64,000 nt of DNA. Origin: Thermocladium sp. (GTDB taxonomy: Archaea; Thermoproteota; Thermoprotei; Thermoproteales; Thermocladiaceae). Of the stretch, positions 24,644 to 34,269 are shown piece after piece. The notes beneath the pieces were generated by a model, which was not told where the DNA came from, did not search any database, and saw only the letters and a list, made by a program, of their open reading frames with translations. A program made the position numbers and the translations under genes. Positions within the stretch are counted from its first letter, which is position 1, and every line of letters starts with the position of its first letter. The stretch is from the NCBI GenBank assembly GCA_023269935.1, contig JAGDXC010000010.1, forward strand, positions 18,890 to 82,889. The letters are read 5' to 3'.

Positions 24644-26515
24644 CTATAATCTATGTCTCCTATATTCATTTATTATGTCCTCCATGAAGTCATGATTGAC
24701 CTCGCTCTCTAAATTATTGCGTATATTATTTAGGGCCTTGATCACTGCATCCCTGGATATTAGCTTGACCTCGCCGATATCCCACACCAATACATCCCTT
24801 AATGGAATTGGATTTATTCCTAGCTTGAAGAATGCCTTTAATCCTCCCATGCCTGCATCCTCGCTTATTATGATAGTGTTTGCCCCAAGTTCAAGTAATC
24901 TGGATATATTCATCATTGATAAGTGGTAAAGTGTGGCCATGGGATAGAATCCCCTCCTAACGGCATCTATAACCTCATCCTCATTCTGAACCTTAACGGC
25001 TATGCCAATGCTGCCGGTAACTATGTTGCTCACGTATTCCTCAAGTTGCCTTAATTTATTGGTTAAATCTATATTCTTACTTATCTCCGCCGCTAAGTCT
25101 TGCTCCAAGTAAGAAATCCTAGTTCTAAGCGTGGAGTCACCGCTGGGGCTTCTGATGATGATTTTCTCCAGCTCCTCCTTTAACTCCCTATTTTCCTTCC
25201 GTAGTCTCTCCACCTCCTTCTCCAGCGCCTCTATGTACTCTAGGTGATTATCAGCCTTGTCTTCCTGCTTATCCTTTATCACTATGACCTTCACATTATT
25301 ATTGGCTTGTTCCTTCTTAAGCGCCTCATTTAATGCTTGATTTATGGGAATGCCCTTTATCACAAGTTCCTTAACGTGGTCCAGAGGTAATCCTATAGCC
25401 CTCCTCCTTACCTCATCCTCAACTTTATCCAGCTTTGGCTTCACATTCATGTATGCCTTATATGCAGCCGCCAATGCATCTCGTTGATGGGGAGTGGATA
25501 CCTTGATTCCCTGTTGCCTAGCTAGGCTAGTAGCTATATCAGTCTTCTCATCTATGGATAAATCATTCTCTGGATAATAAAGAATGGAGTTAACCATCGC
25601 GGCCAGCTTCTTGACATACTCAGAGGGCTTGCTGACATCAGTGGCTATTATTATGGGAGAGCCGTATCTATACACCATCCTCAATAATGCGCTTCTACTT
25701 AGGTTTCTCCCACTATATAGCCGCAATATGTTCCCCCTCAAGTCCATGATAGCGACTCCAGCAACTATGCCTGGATCAACACCAATAATGAGTTTCCTAT
25801 CATGGCTAGGCACAGTCGCTCCTTCAAACCTGAAGGAATCCAATAGAGCAGATTCTATCCTTACCTCAACATCCAACCCCTTATAAGGCTTCACTATCTT
25901 TCTCACAACTGATTTCTCGGCGTACACCACGAAAACAGCTGATCTAATTCCCTCACGTTCCCTATAGAATAGATCATAATCTAGGCCCCCCTTATCCAGC
26001 GCCTCCTTTATGACCTCTGTTAAGCTTTTAATCCGTAATGAAACATTTCTTTCATATCTATTCCTGCTTTGCCCGCCCGGCGTCGTCGAGATCTTGGCTT
26101 TAACCACTATATGGGTCTCATCCTCATATAATTTAATAGCCGTGCCGACTCCCATGATTAATAATCGGGCCGCTGCCTCAGCTGTCTGAAGCGGCGATAA
26201 TTTTGACACATTTATTCCTAAGTGTTCCTTAACTAAGTGCTCCATGGACTTCTCAGATCCATCGCTGAGCCTCGTGACTTGAATTATGGATACATCAAAC
26301 GGTAATGCAGCTATTTTCCGTATTAAGTGGGGAGCCATCTCTAATAATTCCCTTACATTATCTATGGCTAGCCTCTTTATACGATACTTCCGCATTACCC
26401 TATATAGGCCCCACTCATCCGCTGTGCCGCTCTCTATGAGGCCTTTATCGCTTGCAACAACGTATGCAAACTCGCCCCCATTTATGTCAATGCCCATGAC
26501 CAGAGAGTCGGCCAC
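24644..26515 (-). CDS. DUF460 protein, RNase H-fold domain plus coiled coil
   Basis: A 623-residue archaeal DUF460 protein. Residues 1-120 and about 240-380 look like two RNase H/YqgF-type folds (MGIDINGG, and IIGVDPGIVAGVAIMD with Asp at the usual first catalytic place). Residues about 425-500 form a Glu/Lys-rich coiled coil. A C-terminal domain of some 120 residues follows. The family has no settled function; a nuclease role has been predicted from the fold. The start is GTG at 26515. A TTTTTAAC box lies about 27 bases upstream. Confidence 0.85.
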   Translation of the reverse strand: MADSLVMGIDINGGEFAYVVASDKGLIESGTADEWGLYRVMRKYRIKRLAIDNVRELLEMAPHLIRKIAALPFDVSIIQVTRLSDGSEKSMEHLVKEHLGINVSKLSPLQTAEAAARLLIMGVGTAIKLYEDETHIVVKAKISTTPGGQSRNRYERNVSLRIKSLTEVIKEALDKGGLDYDLFYREREGIRSAVFVVYAEKSVVRKIVKPYKGLDVEVRIESALLDSFRFEGATVPSHDRKLIIGVDPGIVAGVAIMDLRGNILRLYSGRNLSRSALLRMVYRYGSPIIIATDVSKPSEYVKKLAAMVNSILYYPENDLSIDEKTDIATSLARQQGIKVSTPHQRDALAAAYKAYMNVKPKLDKVEDEVRRRAIGLPLDHVKELVIKGIPINQALNEALKKEQANNNVKVIVIKDKQEDKADNHLEYIEALEKEVERLRKENRELKEELEKIIIRSPSGDSTLRTRISYLEQDLAAEISKNIDLTNKLRQLEEYVSNIVTGSIGIAVKVQNEDEVIDAVRRGFYPMATLYHLSMMNISRLLELGANTIIISEDAGMGGLKAFFKLGINPIPLRDVLVWDIGEVKLISRDAVIKALNNIRNNLESEVNHDFMEDIINEYRRHRL

Positions 26516-26868
26516 ATGTTAACTATGTATAGAGGTTAAAAACGCTTTGTTGATATATGCGTTACCAATTATTGGACACGCAATAGATGTGGCACTGATG
26601 GGGCCTGAACTAAACCATATGGGTAATCAATATGCGTCGCCGCTCCACATGCTTACGGAGTCAACGCCATTATTGTCACCATGTCCATTGATGCGGGTGC
26701 TACATGATAAAAAGTGGCAAGCCTCGCCATTTAGGGCGGGGAGAAGGTCAGCCTAAGTCCAGTGTGAATTGAATAAAAATAGAGTCCAACTCTCAAAAGG
26801 TAGCTTTGAAGCAAGTTAAGATGAACATAACCGGAGCAATTATTACTGGAGTCCATAATTAAAAAAAT
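26516..26868. other. Intergenic region with a right-end hairpin
   Basis: No credible gene is seen. An open frame over about 26547-26756 lacks family resemblance and runs through the repeat, so it is not called. The repeat at 26720-26751 reads AGCCTCGCCATTTAGGG and then CGGGGAGAAGGTCAG. The rest is the promoter of the DUF460 gene on the left and of the methyltransferase on the right. Confidence 0.4.
26720..26751 (+). repeat. IS605-type right-end hairpin (dispersed repeat)
   Basis: GCCTCGCC and GGGCGGGG can pair around ATTTA, followed by AGAAGGTCAG. It is close to the copies at 8891 and 37503 and to the terminal part of the module at 54342. No transposase lies beside it. Confidence 0.6.
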
Positions 26869-27420
26869 ATGCAACCAGATAGAAGAGTGCCAGCTCGCTT
26901 ATTGCTTATGCCATTTCGAGGAATAATGGAGAAATCCGCTTCCTTATTTATCAGGGATTATATTAAAGAAGAAGATAATGTATTGGATGTGGGCAGTGGC
27001 CCTGGCTTCTTCACCGTTAAAATAGCTAAGAAAGTTGGTCCTCAGGGCAGGGTTTATGCAGTTGATGCTGATGAGCATTCCATAGATATTCTTTTGGGGA
27101 GAATTAAGGAATTATCGTTATCCAATGTAACTCCCATTATTGCCTCTGCCGATGACTTATCCTTCATCAGTGATGAGACAATTGACGTGGTTTTCTCCAA
27201 TAAGACGCTATGTTGCATTAGGGATCACTTAAGGTCAATTAATGAGATCATTAGGGTCATGAAAAAAGATGGGATTGCGTACATAAGCGTATCCCGGCCA
27301 GCTTTGGACTCTCTGTCTGTGGATTCAGGGGAATGGTCTCTCTTGTTATCGAAGTTTCAAGTAATTAGGAAGGGGTCCTCATTAACCAGTAGATGGGCGA
27401 TAGTTAAGAAGCTAAACTAA
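26869..27420 (+). CDS. SAM-dependent class I methyltransferase, substrate unknown
   Basis: A 183-residue methyltransferase with motif I VLDVGSGPGFFTVKIAKKV, the acidic end of beta 2 (YAVDAD) and a motif like VVFSNKTLCCI in the place of motif IV. It resembles the broad ubiquinone/arsenite-type group of small methyltransferases. No specific substrate can be assigned. It sits 59 bases before the mutase gene and may be cotranscribed with it. Confidence 0.82.
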   Translation: MQPDRRVPARLLLMPFRGIMEKSASLFIRDYIKEEDNVLDVGSGPGFFTVKIAKKVGPQGRVYAVDADEHSIDILLGRIKELSLSNVTPIIASADDLSFISDETIDVVFSNKTLCCIRDHLRSINEIIRVMKKDGIAYISVSRPALDSLSVDSGEWSLLLSKFQVIRKGSSLTSRWAIVKKLN

Positions 27421-27479
27421 TAGCGTAATTCTTAGTATCCTACGAAAAGCATTAATTTGCCTAAAGGCTATAACGAAAT

Positions 27480-29147
27480 ATGAACAATGAAAAGCTCAGG
27501 ATTAAGTATGAGGAGTGGAAGAGAGGATTCTTGATTCCATTGCTGAATAAGATGCCGGAGCAGCGAAAATTCGAGACGCTATATGGAACTAAAATAAGGA
27601 ATCTATACACGCCGTTGGATTGGAGTGGGGATTACTTGATGGAGCTTGGGTTTCCCGGTCAGCATCCATATACGAGGGGCATTTACCCTAATATGTATAG
27701 ACATAGATTATGGACATTTAGGCAGTACTCCGGTTTCGGGAGTCCTGAGGACACTAATGCTAGGTATAGGTTTCTATTGAGTCAGGGACAGACTGGACTA
27801 AGCGTTGCTTTTGATTTGCCCACGCAATTAGGCTTGGATCCTGATGATCAATTAGCCTATCCAGAGGTAGGTAAGGTGGGGGTTTCCGTCCCCGAGGTTG
27901 AATCAATGGATATTTTGTTCAGGGATATAGATCAAGGAAAGATAAGTACGTCAATGACAATAAACGCTACATCGGCGGAATTACTCTCCATGTATATTGT
28001 GGTCGCCGAGTCGCGGGGAGTCGATGTGGCTATCTTGGATGGCACTGTTCAAAATGATATATTAAAGGAATTCATCGCCCGTAACCTATACATATATCCC
28101 CCACTTCACTCAATGAGGTATGCCACAGACTTAATAGCATATACAGCTAAGTACTTGCCTAAGTGGCATCCCATAAGTATAAGTGGCTATCACTTTAGGG
28201 AGGCCGGCGCAACCTCGGTTCAAGAGATAGCATTCACATTAGCGGATGCAATAGAATACGTTAAATGGACTAATGAGCGAAGTAAAGTGCCCATAGATGA
28301 ATTTGCTCCAAAATTATCGTTCTTCTTCGCAGCCACAACTAATCTATTTGAAGAAATAGCTAAGTTCAGGGCGGTTAGGCGAATGTGGAGTAGAATAATG
28401 AAGGATAAATTCAATGCCGCAAATCCGGAGTCAATGAGAATGAAGTTCCACGTACAGACCTCAGGAGCAGCGCTTACAGCCCAGCAGCCTGAGGTTAACA
28501 TAATTAGGACTACTATACAAGCATTAGCGGCAGTATTAGGTGGTTGCCAATCCCTTCATGTCAATTCATTTGATGAAGCATTGGCGCTGCCCACGGAGAA
28601 GTCGGTGGAGTTATCGCTTAGGGTGCAGCAAGTGATAGCATACGAGAGTGGCGTAATTGACACGGTTGATCCCTTGGGCGGCTCATATTATATTGAGTGG
28701 TTGACTGATGACATTGAGGAGAAGGCATGGAAAATAATTGAGCAGATAGATAAGTTGGGGGGAGCTGTAAGGGCAGTTGAGTTAGGGTACCCTCAGCGAG
28801 AGATAGCTGCCTCTGCTTATGAGTATCAAAAGAAAGTGGATAGTGGGGAATTACCATTAATCGGAGTTAACATGTATAGAAAAGATGAGAGGACAAGGAT
28901 GGAGCTGCATAAGGTTGATCCCGAATCCAGGAAGAGAAGCATAGAACGAGTCAAGAGAGTTAGAGAGAATAGGGATGCCGAGAAGTGGAGACGTAGCTTA
29001 GAGGAGCTCCGTAGATTAGCTAGTAATAATGAAGCTAATGTTTTCCCGGGAATACTGAACGCGATTAGGGCTAAGGCTACTGTCGGTGAAGTGAGCAAAG
29101 TGCTTCGTGAGGAGTGGGGCGAGTATAAGCCAGAGCCGATTTTCTAG
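27480..29147 (+). CDS. Methylmalonyl-CoA mutase, large (catalytic) subunit
   Basis: A 555-residue protein equal to the TIM-barrel part of methylmalonyl-CoA mutase. Family blocks include YTRGIYPNMYRHRLWTFRQY near the substrate channel, SGYHFREAGATSVQEIAF and LPTEKSVELSLRVQQVIAYE. The B12-binding domain is missing, as in archaeal enzymes built from separate subunits; its partner gene is not in this window. It interconverts methylmalonyl- and succinyl-CoA. A related acyl-CoA mutase such as isobutyryl-CoA mutase cannot be excluded. Confidence 0.92.
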   Translation: MNNEKLRIKYEEWKRGFLIPLLNKMPEQRKFETLYGTKIRNLYTPLDWSGDYLMELGFPGQHPYTRGIYPNMYRHRLWTFRQYSGFGSPEDTNARYRFLLSQGQTGLSVAFDLPTQLGLDPDDQLAYPEVGKVGVSVPEVESMDILFRDIDQGKISTSMTINATSAELLSMYIVVAESRGVDVAILDGTVQNDILKEFIARNLYIYPPLHSMRYATDLIAYTAKYLPKWHPISISGYHFREAGATSVQEIAFTLADAIEYVKWTNERSKVPIDEFAPKLSFFFAATTNLFEEIAKFRAVRRMWSRIMKDKFNAANPESMRMKFHVQTSGAALTAQQPEVNIIRTTIQALAAVLGGCQSLHVNSFDEALALPTEKSVELSLRVQQVIAYESGVIDTVDPLGGSYYIEWLTDDIEEKAWKIIEQIDKLGGAVRAVELGYPQREIAASAYEYQKKVDSGELPLIGVNMYRKDERTRMELHKVDPESRKRSIERVKRVRENRDAEKWRRSLEELRRLASNNEANVFPGILNAIRAKATVGEVSKVLREEWGEYKPEPIF

Positions 29148-29211
29148 GTCATCATTATCTAAAAGAGACTAATAGTTATTGCTGGCGAAAGGATAAATAG
29201 CATCATTTGCC

Positions 29212-29242
29212 TTATGCGTTATCGTTAAAAAATAACGCATAA
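29212..29242. promoter_or_regulatory. Inverted repeat flanking the wtpA promoter
   Basis: TTATGCGTTAT (29212-29222) and its exact inverse ATAACGCATAA (29232-29242) flank a nine-base spacer. The central TTAAAAAATA (29225-29234) is a plausible TATA box 26 bases before the wtpA ATG at 29255, so the two arms bracket the promoter. Binding of an oxyanion-responsive repressor is inferred. Confidence 0.6.
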
Positions 29243-29254
29243 CTTGACTTTATC

Positions 29255-30397
29255 ATGGCATCGAAAAACTCTCTCACTATAGGCATAGCGCTGCTAATAG
29301 TTGGTCTAGTCATTGGTTTGGTCATAGGCTATGTTATATCGCCGAAGCCTTCAACAAGCGTTACCACTACATCTACGCCTCCCGTCACTAAATCATCAAG
29401 CGCGTTCAATGTTGGAGCTGCCGGCACGCTTAAGTTCGCTTTTGGAGATTTACTAAATATTTATGAGCAACTATATCCAAGCATTACAACAGGTACTCCA
29501 TTGTTCAAGGGCAGCGGTGAAGTGATGAGTGATGAGAACACGACCAAGATTTATAGCTTGGTTGCATCGGCGGATACAACCACCATACCGAGGGTATTGT
29601 TCCCCGTTAACTTAACTAATTACGAGATAGCCTTTGGAAGCACTCAAATGGTTATGCTAGTTAACTTAAATACTACCGTGGGGAAAGAGGTCTATAATTT
29701 ATGGTTGCAGACCGATAATTCCAGTAGTAGTCCATATTGGAAGCAAATATTCCAAATATTGATGCAGCCCGGGGTGGTGGTCGGTGTATCTAATCCCTTC
29801 ACCGATCCCTCGGGTTATCAAGCGATATGTGTAACCAAATTGGCGGGTCTCACTTACTTCGGTAACTCTTCGCTGGTCTATGATACCTTATATTATTACA
29901 AGGGACAGGAGCTTAATCCAAGCAAGATATATATGGAGAATACTGAGGTGGATTTAGTTACATTAATGGAGAGCGGTAAAATAGACTTCATTCTTAGCGC
30001 TTACTTAAGCAATGCATTGCCAACGCATGAGGCAGTGCCCACTATAGCTTACATTACGCTGCCATCTCAGATAAATCTGGGTAATCTATCAATGGTGAAT
30101 TACTATCACTCAGTTAATGTTACGTGGAGCGAGAATGGAGTCACGAAGACATTCCAATGCAATCCCGTAGTTTATACCGCATCAATACCATACGCTGCCC
30201 CAAATCCGCAAGCAGCGATTAACTTCATGCTCTTGCTCTTTAGTCCAGAGGGTCAGAAAGTGCTTGAAAGTAATGGAATAACGCCGATATTGCCCGGCGT
30301 AGTATATGGCAGTTACGCCTCGGTTCCTCCGCAGTTAAAGCCATTCACTGTGCCGCTTAGTGATGAGCCGGGCCTCGCCTCCATATTCCCTCAGTGA
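29255..30397 (+). CDS. wtpA: Tungstate/molybdate ABC transporter, substrate-binding protein
   Basis: A 380-residue lipoprotein-like or membrane-anchored binding protein: one hydrophobic helix at about 9-29, a Thr/Ser-rich linker to about 50, then a periplasmic-binding fold. Family blocks include GSTQMVMLVN, NPFTDPSGYQAI, EVDLVTLMESGKIDFI and YITLPSQINLGN, matching the WtpA/ModA group. WtpA delivers tungstate or molybdate to the permease. Tungsten enzymes are common in hyperthermophiles, so tungstate is likely. It begins a three-gene operon with wtpB four bases downstream. Confidence 0.88.
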   Translation: MASKNSLTIGIALLIVGLVIGLVIGYVISPKPSTSVTTTSTPPVTKSSSAFNVGAAGTLKFAFGDLLNIYEQLYPSITTGTPLFKGSGEVMSDENTTKIYSLVASADTTTIPRVLFPVNLTNYEIAFGSTQMVMLVNLNTTVGKEVYNLWLQTDNSSSSPYWKQIFQILMQPGVVVGVSNPFTDPSGYQAICVTKLAGLTYFGNSSLVYDTLYYYKGQELNPSKIYMENTEVDLVTLMESGKIDFILSAYLSNALPTHEAVPTIAYITLPSQINLGNLSMVNYYHSVNVTWSENGVTKTFQCNPVVYTASIPYAAPNPQAAINFMLLLFSPEGQKVLESNGITPILPGVVYGSYASVPPQLKPFTVPLSDEPGLASIFPQ

Positions 30398-30400
30398 TAA

Positions 30401-31210
30401 ATGATTATGGAGAATGTTTCATTTAAAATAACCATTTTCCTCGGTTTTATTCTACTGCTTTTCTATATATTTCCAATACTAGTGCTCACTAAGGTTGCGT
30501 CGCTCAGCGTCTTTCATGCGATTAGGTCACCATCATTTCTGGAAGCCATTGAGGTCACCATCATAATGGCCACAATAGCCTCAGTTATATCGGTCATTTT
30601 CGGCATCCCCCTTGGTTACTTCATGGCTAGATATGACTTCAGGGGAAAGTATGTTATTGATGCATTGCTTGATGTTCCCATAATGATTCCTCACATAGTC
30701 GTTGGCATAATGATAGTATTGGCGTTTGCGTCTAGTTATGGTCTTGGCCCCATACTAGCGCGGCTTGGCGTGAGCTTTATTGATACTTTGTGGGGGGCAG
30801 TTGCCGCGGTGGCCTACTTAAGCTCTACTTACACGGTTAGAACAATTGAAACAGCTATCAGAATGATAAATCCAGACATAGAGCTAACGGCTCGTACACT
30901 AGGCGCGTCTCAATCATATGTTCTTCTTCACTTGGTAATTCCATATATAAGGAGAGCAATAGCAAATGGAGCCATGCTTTCCTGGTCCAGATCAGTCTCG
31001 GAGGCCGGCGCTCTTTTCATAGTTGCTTATTATATATTCATGGGTAAATCAACCATAATGCCGGCTTCTGTTTATATTTATGAATCATATGTCGGCATAG
31101 GTTTAACAAATGCAGCCATGTACTCAGCCGCCCTCATTCTGGTGATTTTCATCATATTCGTGATATATAAGGCAATAATTGGGATAAGCCATGTCGCTTC
31201 GCATAATTGA
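30401..31210 (+). CDS. wtpB: Tungstate/molybdate ABC transporter, permease
   Basis: A 269-residue permease with six hydrophobic helices and the EAA-type cytoplasmic loop (ELTARTLGASQSYVLLHLVIP). It forms the membrane channel between wtpA and wtpC products. Two ATG codons lie at the start (MIM). The gene begins immediately after wtpA and overlaps wtpC by 20 bases. Confidence 0.9.
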   Translation: MIMENVSFKITIFLGFILLLFYIFPILVLTKVASLSVFHAIRSPSFLEAIEVTIIMATIASVISVIFGIPLGYFMARYDFRGKYVIDALLDVPIMIPHIVVGIMIVLAFASSYGLGPILARLGVSFIDTLWGAVAAVAYLSSTYTVRTIETAIRMINPDIELTARTLGASQSYVLLHLVIPYIRRAIANGAMLSWSRSVSEAGALFIVAYYIFMGKSTIMPASVYIYESYVGIGLTNAAMYSAALILVIFIIFVIYKAIIGISHVASHN

Positions 31211-32135
31211 ATTGGAATATCAAGTTCAATCCTTTAGATTAGGTCCCATAAATTTAACTGTTAATAATGAATATTTCGTATTAATGGGCCCCACTGGAAG
31301 TGGGAAATCAACCTTACTAAGGTTGGTCGCGGGTGCCCATAGGCCCCGGAAAGGCAGAATAATAATTAATGGCATGGATGTCACCACGTTACCGCCCGAG
31401 AAACGAGGAGTCTCATTTGTGCCGCAGGATTATGCTCTATTCTCAATAATGAGCGTAAGGAGAAATATAGAATTTGGATTAAGAGCTCGAGGCTACCCTA
31501 GGGATCATATCGATAAGGCGGTCTCCTCCATAGCCAGCCAATTAGGCATAGATGGCTTGCTAGCACGAAGTCCAGCAACATTATCAGGAGGTGAGCGGCA
31601 GAAAGTCGCATTGGCACGTGCCTTGGTTTCCGGAGCTAAGATACTTCTATTGGATGAGCCGTTATCCATGCTTGATCCTCATAGTAGAATGGAATTTATG
31701 GAACTATTGAAGGATGTACGTAGACGATATGAATTAACCATTATGCATGTTACGCATGATTTTGAGGAGGCCTATTCCTTGGCTGATAGGATAGGGGTAA
31801 TAATGGGGGGCCAATTACGGTATGTTGGAGATAAGGAAACGCTATTTAATGAACCGAGTGATGTTGATGTAGCAAGCTTCGTAGGGTATAGAAATAATGT
31901 AGTTGATGGCAAGGTTTTAGGGATTGATGGTTTATTATTCATAAGGCCCGAATGGATAGAGCTGGGTACAGGAGTCCTTGAGGGAACTGTGATTACTGTA
32001 ATAGATTCTTTGAATGGGTTTTACGTGGAGATAAGCATTAATGGAAATCGATTAGTCGCCTTCTCCAAGAGAAGACCCAAAGTTGGAGAGAAAGTGAACA
32101 TCAATATAGTAAAACATCACGTAATTAAGAAATAG
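31191..32135 (+). CDS. wtpC: Tungstate/molybdate ABC transporter, ATPase
   Basis: A 314-residue ATPase with Walker A GPTGSGKST (residues 33-41), the signature LSGGERQKVALARAL, Walker B ILLLDEP and the switch His in MHVTHDF. After about residue 235 a small TOBE-like domain follows, with EGTVITVIDSLNGFYVEI, which may bind oxyanion as in ModC. It energises tungstate or molybdate import. Confidence 0.92.
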   Translation: MSLRIIELEYQVQSFRLGPINLTVNNEYFVLMGPTGSGKSTLLRLVAGAHRPRKGRIIINGMDVTTLPPEKRGVSFVPQDYALFSIMSVRRNIEFGLRARGYPRDHIDKAVSSIASQLGIDGLLARSPATLSGGERQKVALARALVSGAKILLLDEPLSMLDPHSRMEFMELLKDVRRRYELTIMHVTHDFEEAYSLADRIGVIMGGQLRYVGDKETLFNEPSDVDVASFVGYRNNVVDGKVLGIDGLLFIRPEWIELGTGVLEGTVITVIDSLNGFYVEISINGNRLVAFSKRRPKVGEKVNINIVKHHVIKK

Positions 32136-32352
32136 CGCCATGGATTAAGTTCAATATTATATCGTTGTAGAAATACTTAAGGAGGCAATAAACTTAGCTC
32201 ATGGCAAGGCTAAATTAGGCATTGCAGTAAAAGACAATTCACCGGACGAGAAATAATGTGAAAGGCATGTTTTCTATGGAGGAGTTGGGATAAAGTGAAT
32301 TGCGAAAAAACTTAATAAAGTCCCTCGGCTAGATTAGCTTAGGTGATCTTAT

Positions 32353-32610
32353 ATGACCGAAATCCCTCTAAGTCTCTCCATAGATAAGTTTGATAGAATT
32401 ATGTTGATCGATGATGGAGATTGCAAGACATACTCTATCGGGTACTCCAGGTTAGGCAAGAGGCGGCTAATGATAGTGACGCTTACTAAATGCGTGGATG
32501 GTGGTGGGAAAATACGGATCTATACCTTGAATGCGAAGGACACGCAACATGCATATTCTAGAATAGCTAAATTAATCTCCAGGGGAACAGAGTCTTCATA
32601 CCGTAGATGA
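32353..32610 (+). CDS. Small hypothetical protein
   Basis: An 85-residue ORF, rich in beta-strand-like hydrophobic stretches (RIMLIDDG, KRRLMIVTLTK, GGKIRIYTL). A ribosome-binding-like AGGTGAT lies seven bases before the ATG, and TTAATAAAG at about 32310 may be its promoter. No family is recognised. It stands between wtpC and the Etf operon on the same strand. Confidence 0.6.
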   Translation: MTEIPLSLSIDKFDRIMLIDDGDCKTYSIGYSRLGKRRLMIVTLTKCVDGGGKIRIYTLNAKDTQHAYSRIAKLISRGTESSYRR

Positions 32611-32692
32611 TGCTGCGTTCCAGTGATTTAATGATCTCCTAGATGGTTACTTAGGATAATATTTAATAAGTGCTCTAGTTGGCATAGGACAC

Positions 32693-33973
32693 GTGTCTAT
32701 AAAATTCGACGCAATAATAGTTGGGGCCGGCCCAGCCGGTCTCACGACTGCTCAGCAATTGGCTCAAAAAGGATTTAAGGTTTTAGTGGTGGAGCGTGGG
32801 CGCAAGCCTGGCAGTAAGAATGTCTATGGTGGTAGAATATATGCACATGTATTGGATAAATTATATCCAGAGTATGTAAAGGAGGCGCCCGTGGAGCGCT
32901 GGGTTAGAAAGGAGAGAATATCCTTTCTAACAGAAGATAGTGGAACCACTGTTGAATTCGAAACCAATAATGTGGAGCATAAATCCTTCACTGCCTCGCT
33001 TTCCGACTTTACTGAGTGGCTGGGCAAGAAGGCAGAAGCAGCCGGGGCCATGATAGTGACAGAGTCCCCCGTGGATTCCCTCGTGATAAAGGAGGGGAAG
33101 GTAGTAGGTATTCGGTCTGGTAATGATGAAGTATATGGTGATGTGGTGGTCTCGGCCGAGGGAATCAATAGACTAGTATTGGAGCGAAGCGGTTTGGCTC
33201 CGAAGCTGGAGCCCAAAATGGTTGGCGTTGGAGTTAAGGAGGTCATTAAACTAGGTAGAAAGGTCATAAACGAGAGATTTAACCTAGATGAGGATGAGGG
33301 GGTCGCGTGGGCCCTCGCCGGTTTCCCAACGCATTACGCGCCGGGAGGCGCCTTCATTTATACCAATAAGGATGCAATAACCCTAGGGCTGGTAATTTAC
33401 TTGAGCCATGGTGATAAGGTCGATGCTCCAGTACATGATTTAGTGGAGGAGTTTAGGCTTCATCCATTTATAAATAGATTAATAAAGGATGGGCAATTAC
33501 TTGAGTACTCGGGCCACTTAACTCCAGTAATGGGCCTTAACGCATCGCCGCCTAGCCTTTATGGCAATGGTTACCTAGTTATTGGCGATGCCGCCGGCTT
33601 CTTGCTTCATGGAGGCATAATAATAAGGGGCGTTGATTTCGCGATCGAGAGCGGTAGAGTGGCTGCGGAGGCTATAACTAAGGTTCACGAAGGTGGCGGC
33701 AACTTCGATGAGGCTTCTCTCTCGGTGTATGGTAAATTATTGGAGGAGAGCTTCATAATGAAAGAATTAAGGGTGTTCCGCAATGCATACAAGGCGCTGG
33801 ATGAGCCGAGGCTATATAATGACTATGCGAAATTCATCAATGCATTCTTGAAGCGGTATTTCGATGTTGATGGGACTCCGAGGAAACTATTTAGTACGTT
33901 TAAGGAAACTAAAGGTAATGTAACTATGCTAGATATGATGAGGGATATGGTTAGAATGGTGACCAACCTATGA
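32693..33973 (+). CDS. fixC: FixC/EtfC electron-transfer flavoprotein-quinone oxidoreductase
   Basis: A 426-residue flavoprotein with an N-terminal FAD site (DAIIVGAGPAGLTTAQQLA), the GYLVIGDAAGFLLHGG block and a ring of Lys/Arg-rich loops. FixC-type proteins pass electrons from the Etf dimer to quinone. Start is GTG at 32693. It heads an operon fixC-fixX-etfB-etfA with overlapping or touching genes. In Pyrobaculum such an EtfABCX complex bifurcates electrons from NADH to ferredoxin and menaquinone. That role here is by analogy. Confidence 0.92.
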   Translation: MSIKFDAIIVGAGPAGLTTAQQLAQKGFKVLVVERGRKPGSKNVYGGRIYAHVLDKLYPEYVKEAPVERWVRKERISFLTEDSGTTVEFETNNVEHKSFTASLSDFTEWLGKKAEAAGAMIVTESPVDSLVIKEGKVVGIRSGNDEVYGDVVVSAEGINRLVLERSGLAPKLEPKMVGVGVKEVIKLGRKVINERFNLDEDEGVAWALAGFPTHYAPGGAFIYTNKDAITLGLVIYLSHGDKVDAPVHDLVEEFRLHPFINRLIKDGQLLEYSGHLTPVMGLNASPPSLYGNGYLVIGDAAGFLLHGGIIIRGVDFAIESGRVAAEAITKVHEGGGNFDEASLSVYGKLLEESFIMKELRVFRNAYKALDEPRLYNDYAKFINAFLKRYFDVDGTPRKLFSTFKETKGNVTMLDMMRDMVRMVTNL

Positions 33974-34263
33974 GCATGGAGAGGAAGATCCCCATAGAGG
34001 AGCGGCTTAATTCAAATGCGTGGGATGTCGATCAAAGACCCCATATTAGAATAAAGGATCCAGATCAATGCCGCAAGTGTGATGCAAAGCCATGTCTCTA
34101 TCTCTGCCCCGCCAGGTGCTATACTCCGGGCAGCGATGGAGCCGTATTGTTCTCTCACGAGGGATGCGTTGAGTGTGGCACCTGTAGGGTCGTGTGCCCA
34201 AGCGGAGCAATTGAGTGGAATTACCCCAAGAGCGGTTATGGGGTGCAGTTCAGGTTTGGGTGA
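33970..34263 (+). CDS. fixX: FixX/EtfX ferredoxin-like protein
   Basis: A 97-residue protein with CRKCDAKPCLYLCPARC and CVECGTCRVVCPSGAIEW. The second set is a regular 4Fe-4S motif; the first is partly altered, as usual in FixX. It relays electrons between the Etf flavins and FixC. It overlaps fixC by four bases. The alternative start is the Met3 codon. Confidence 0.92.
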   Translation: MSMERKIPIEERLNSNAWDVDQRPHIRIKDPDQCRKCDAKPCLYLCPARCYTPGSDGAVLFSHEGCVECGTCRVVCPSGAIEWNYPKSGYGVQFRFG

Positions 34264-34269
34264 TGGGTC

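Noticed and set aside
26547..26756. A 69-residue ORF between DUF460 and the methyltransferase
   Set aside because: It runs into the repeat hairpin, has no recognisable domain and lacks a good promoter or ribosome-binding site.
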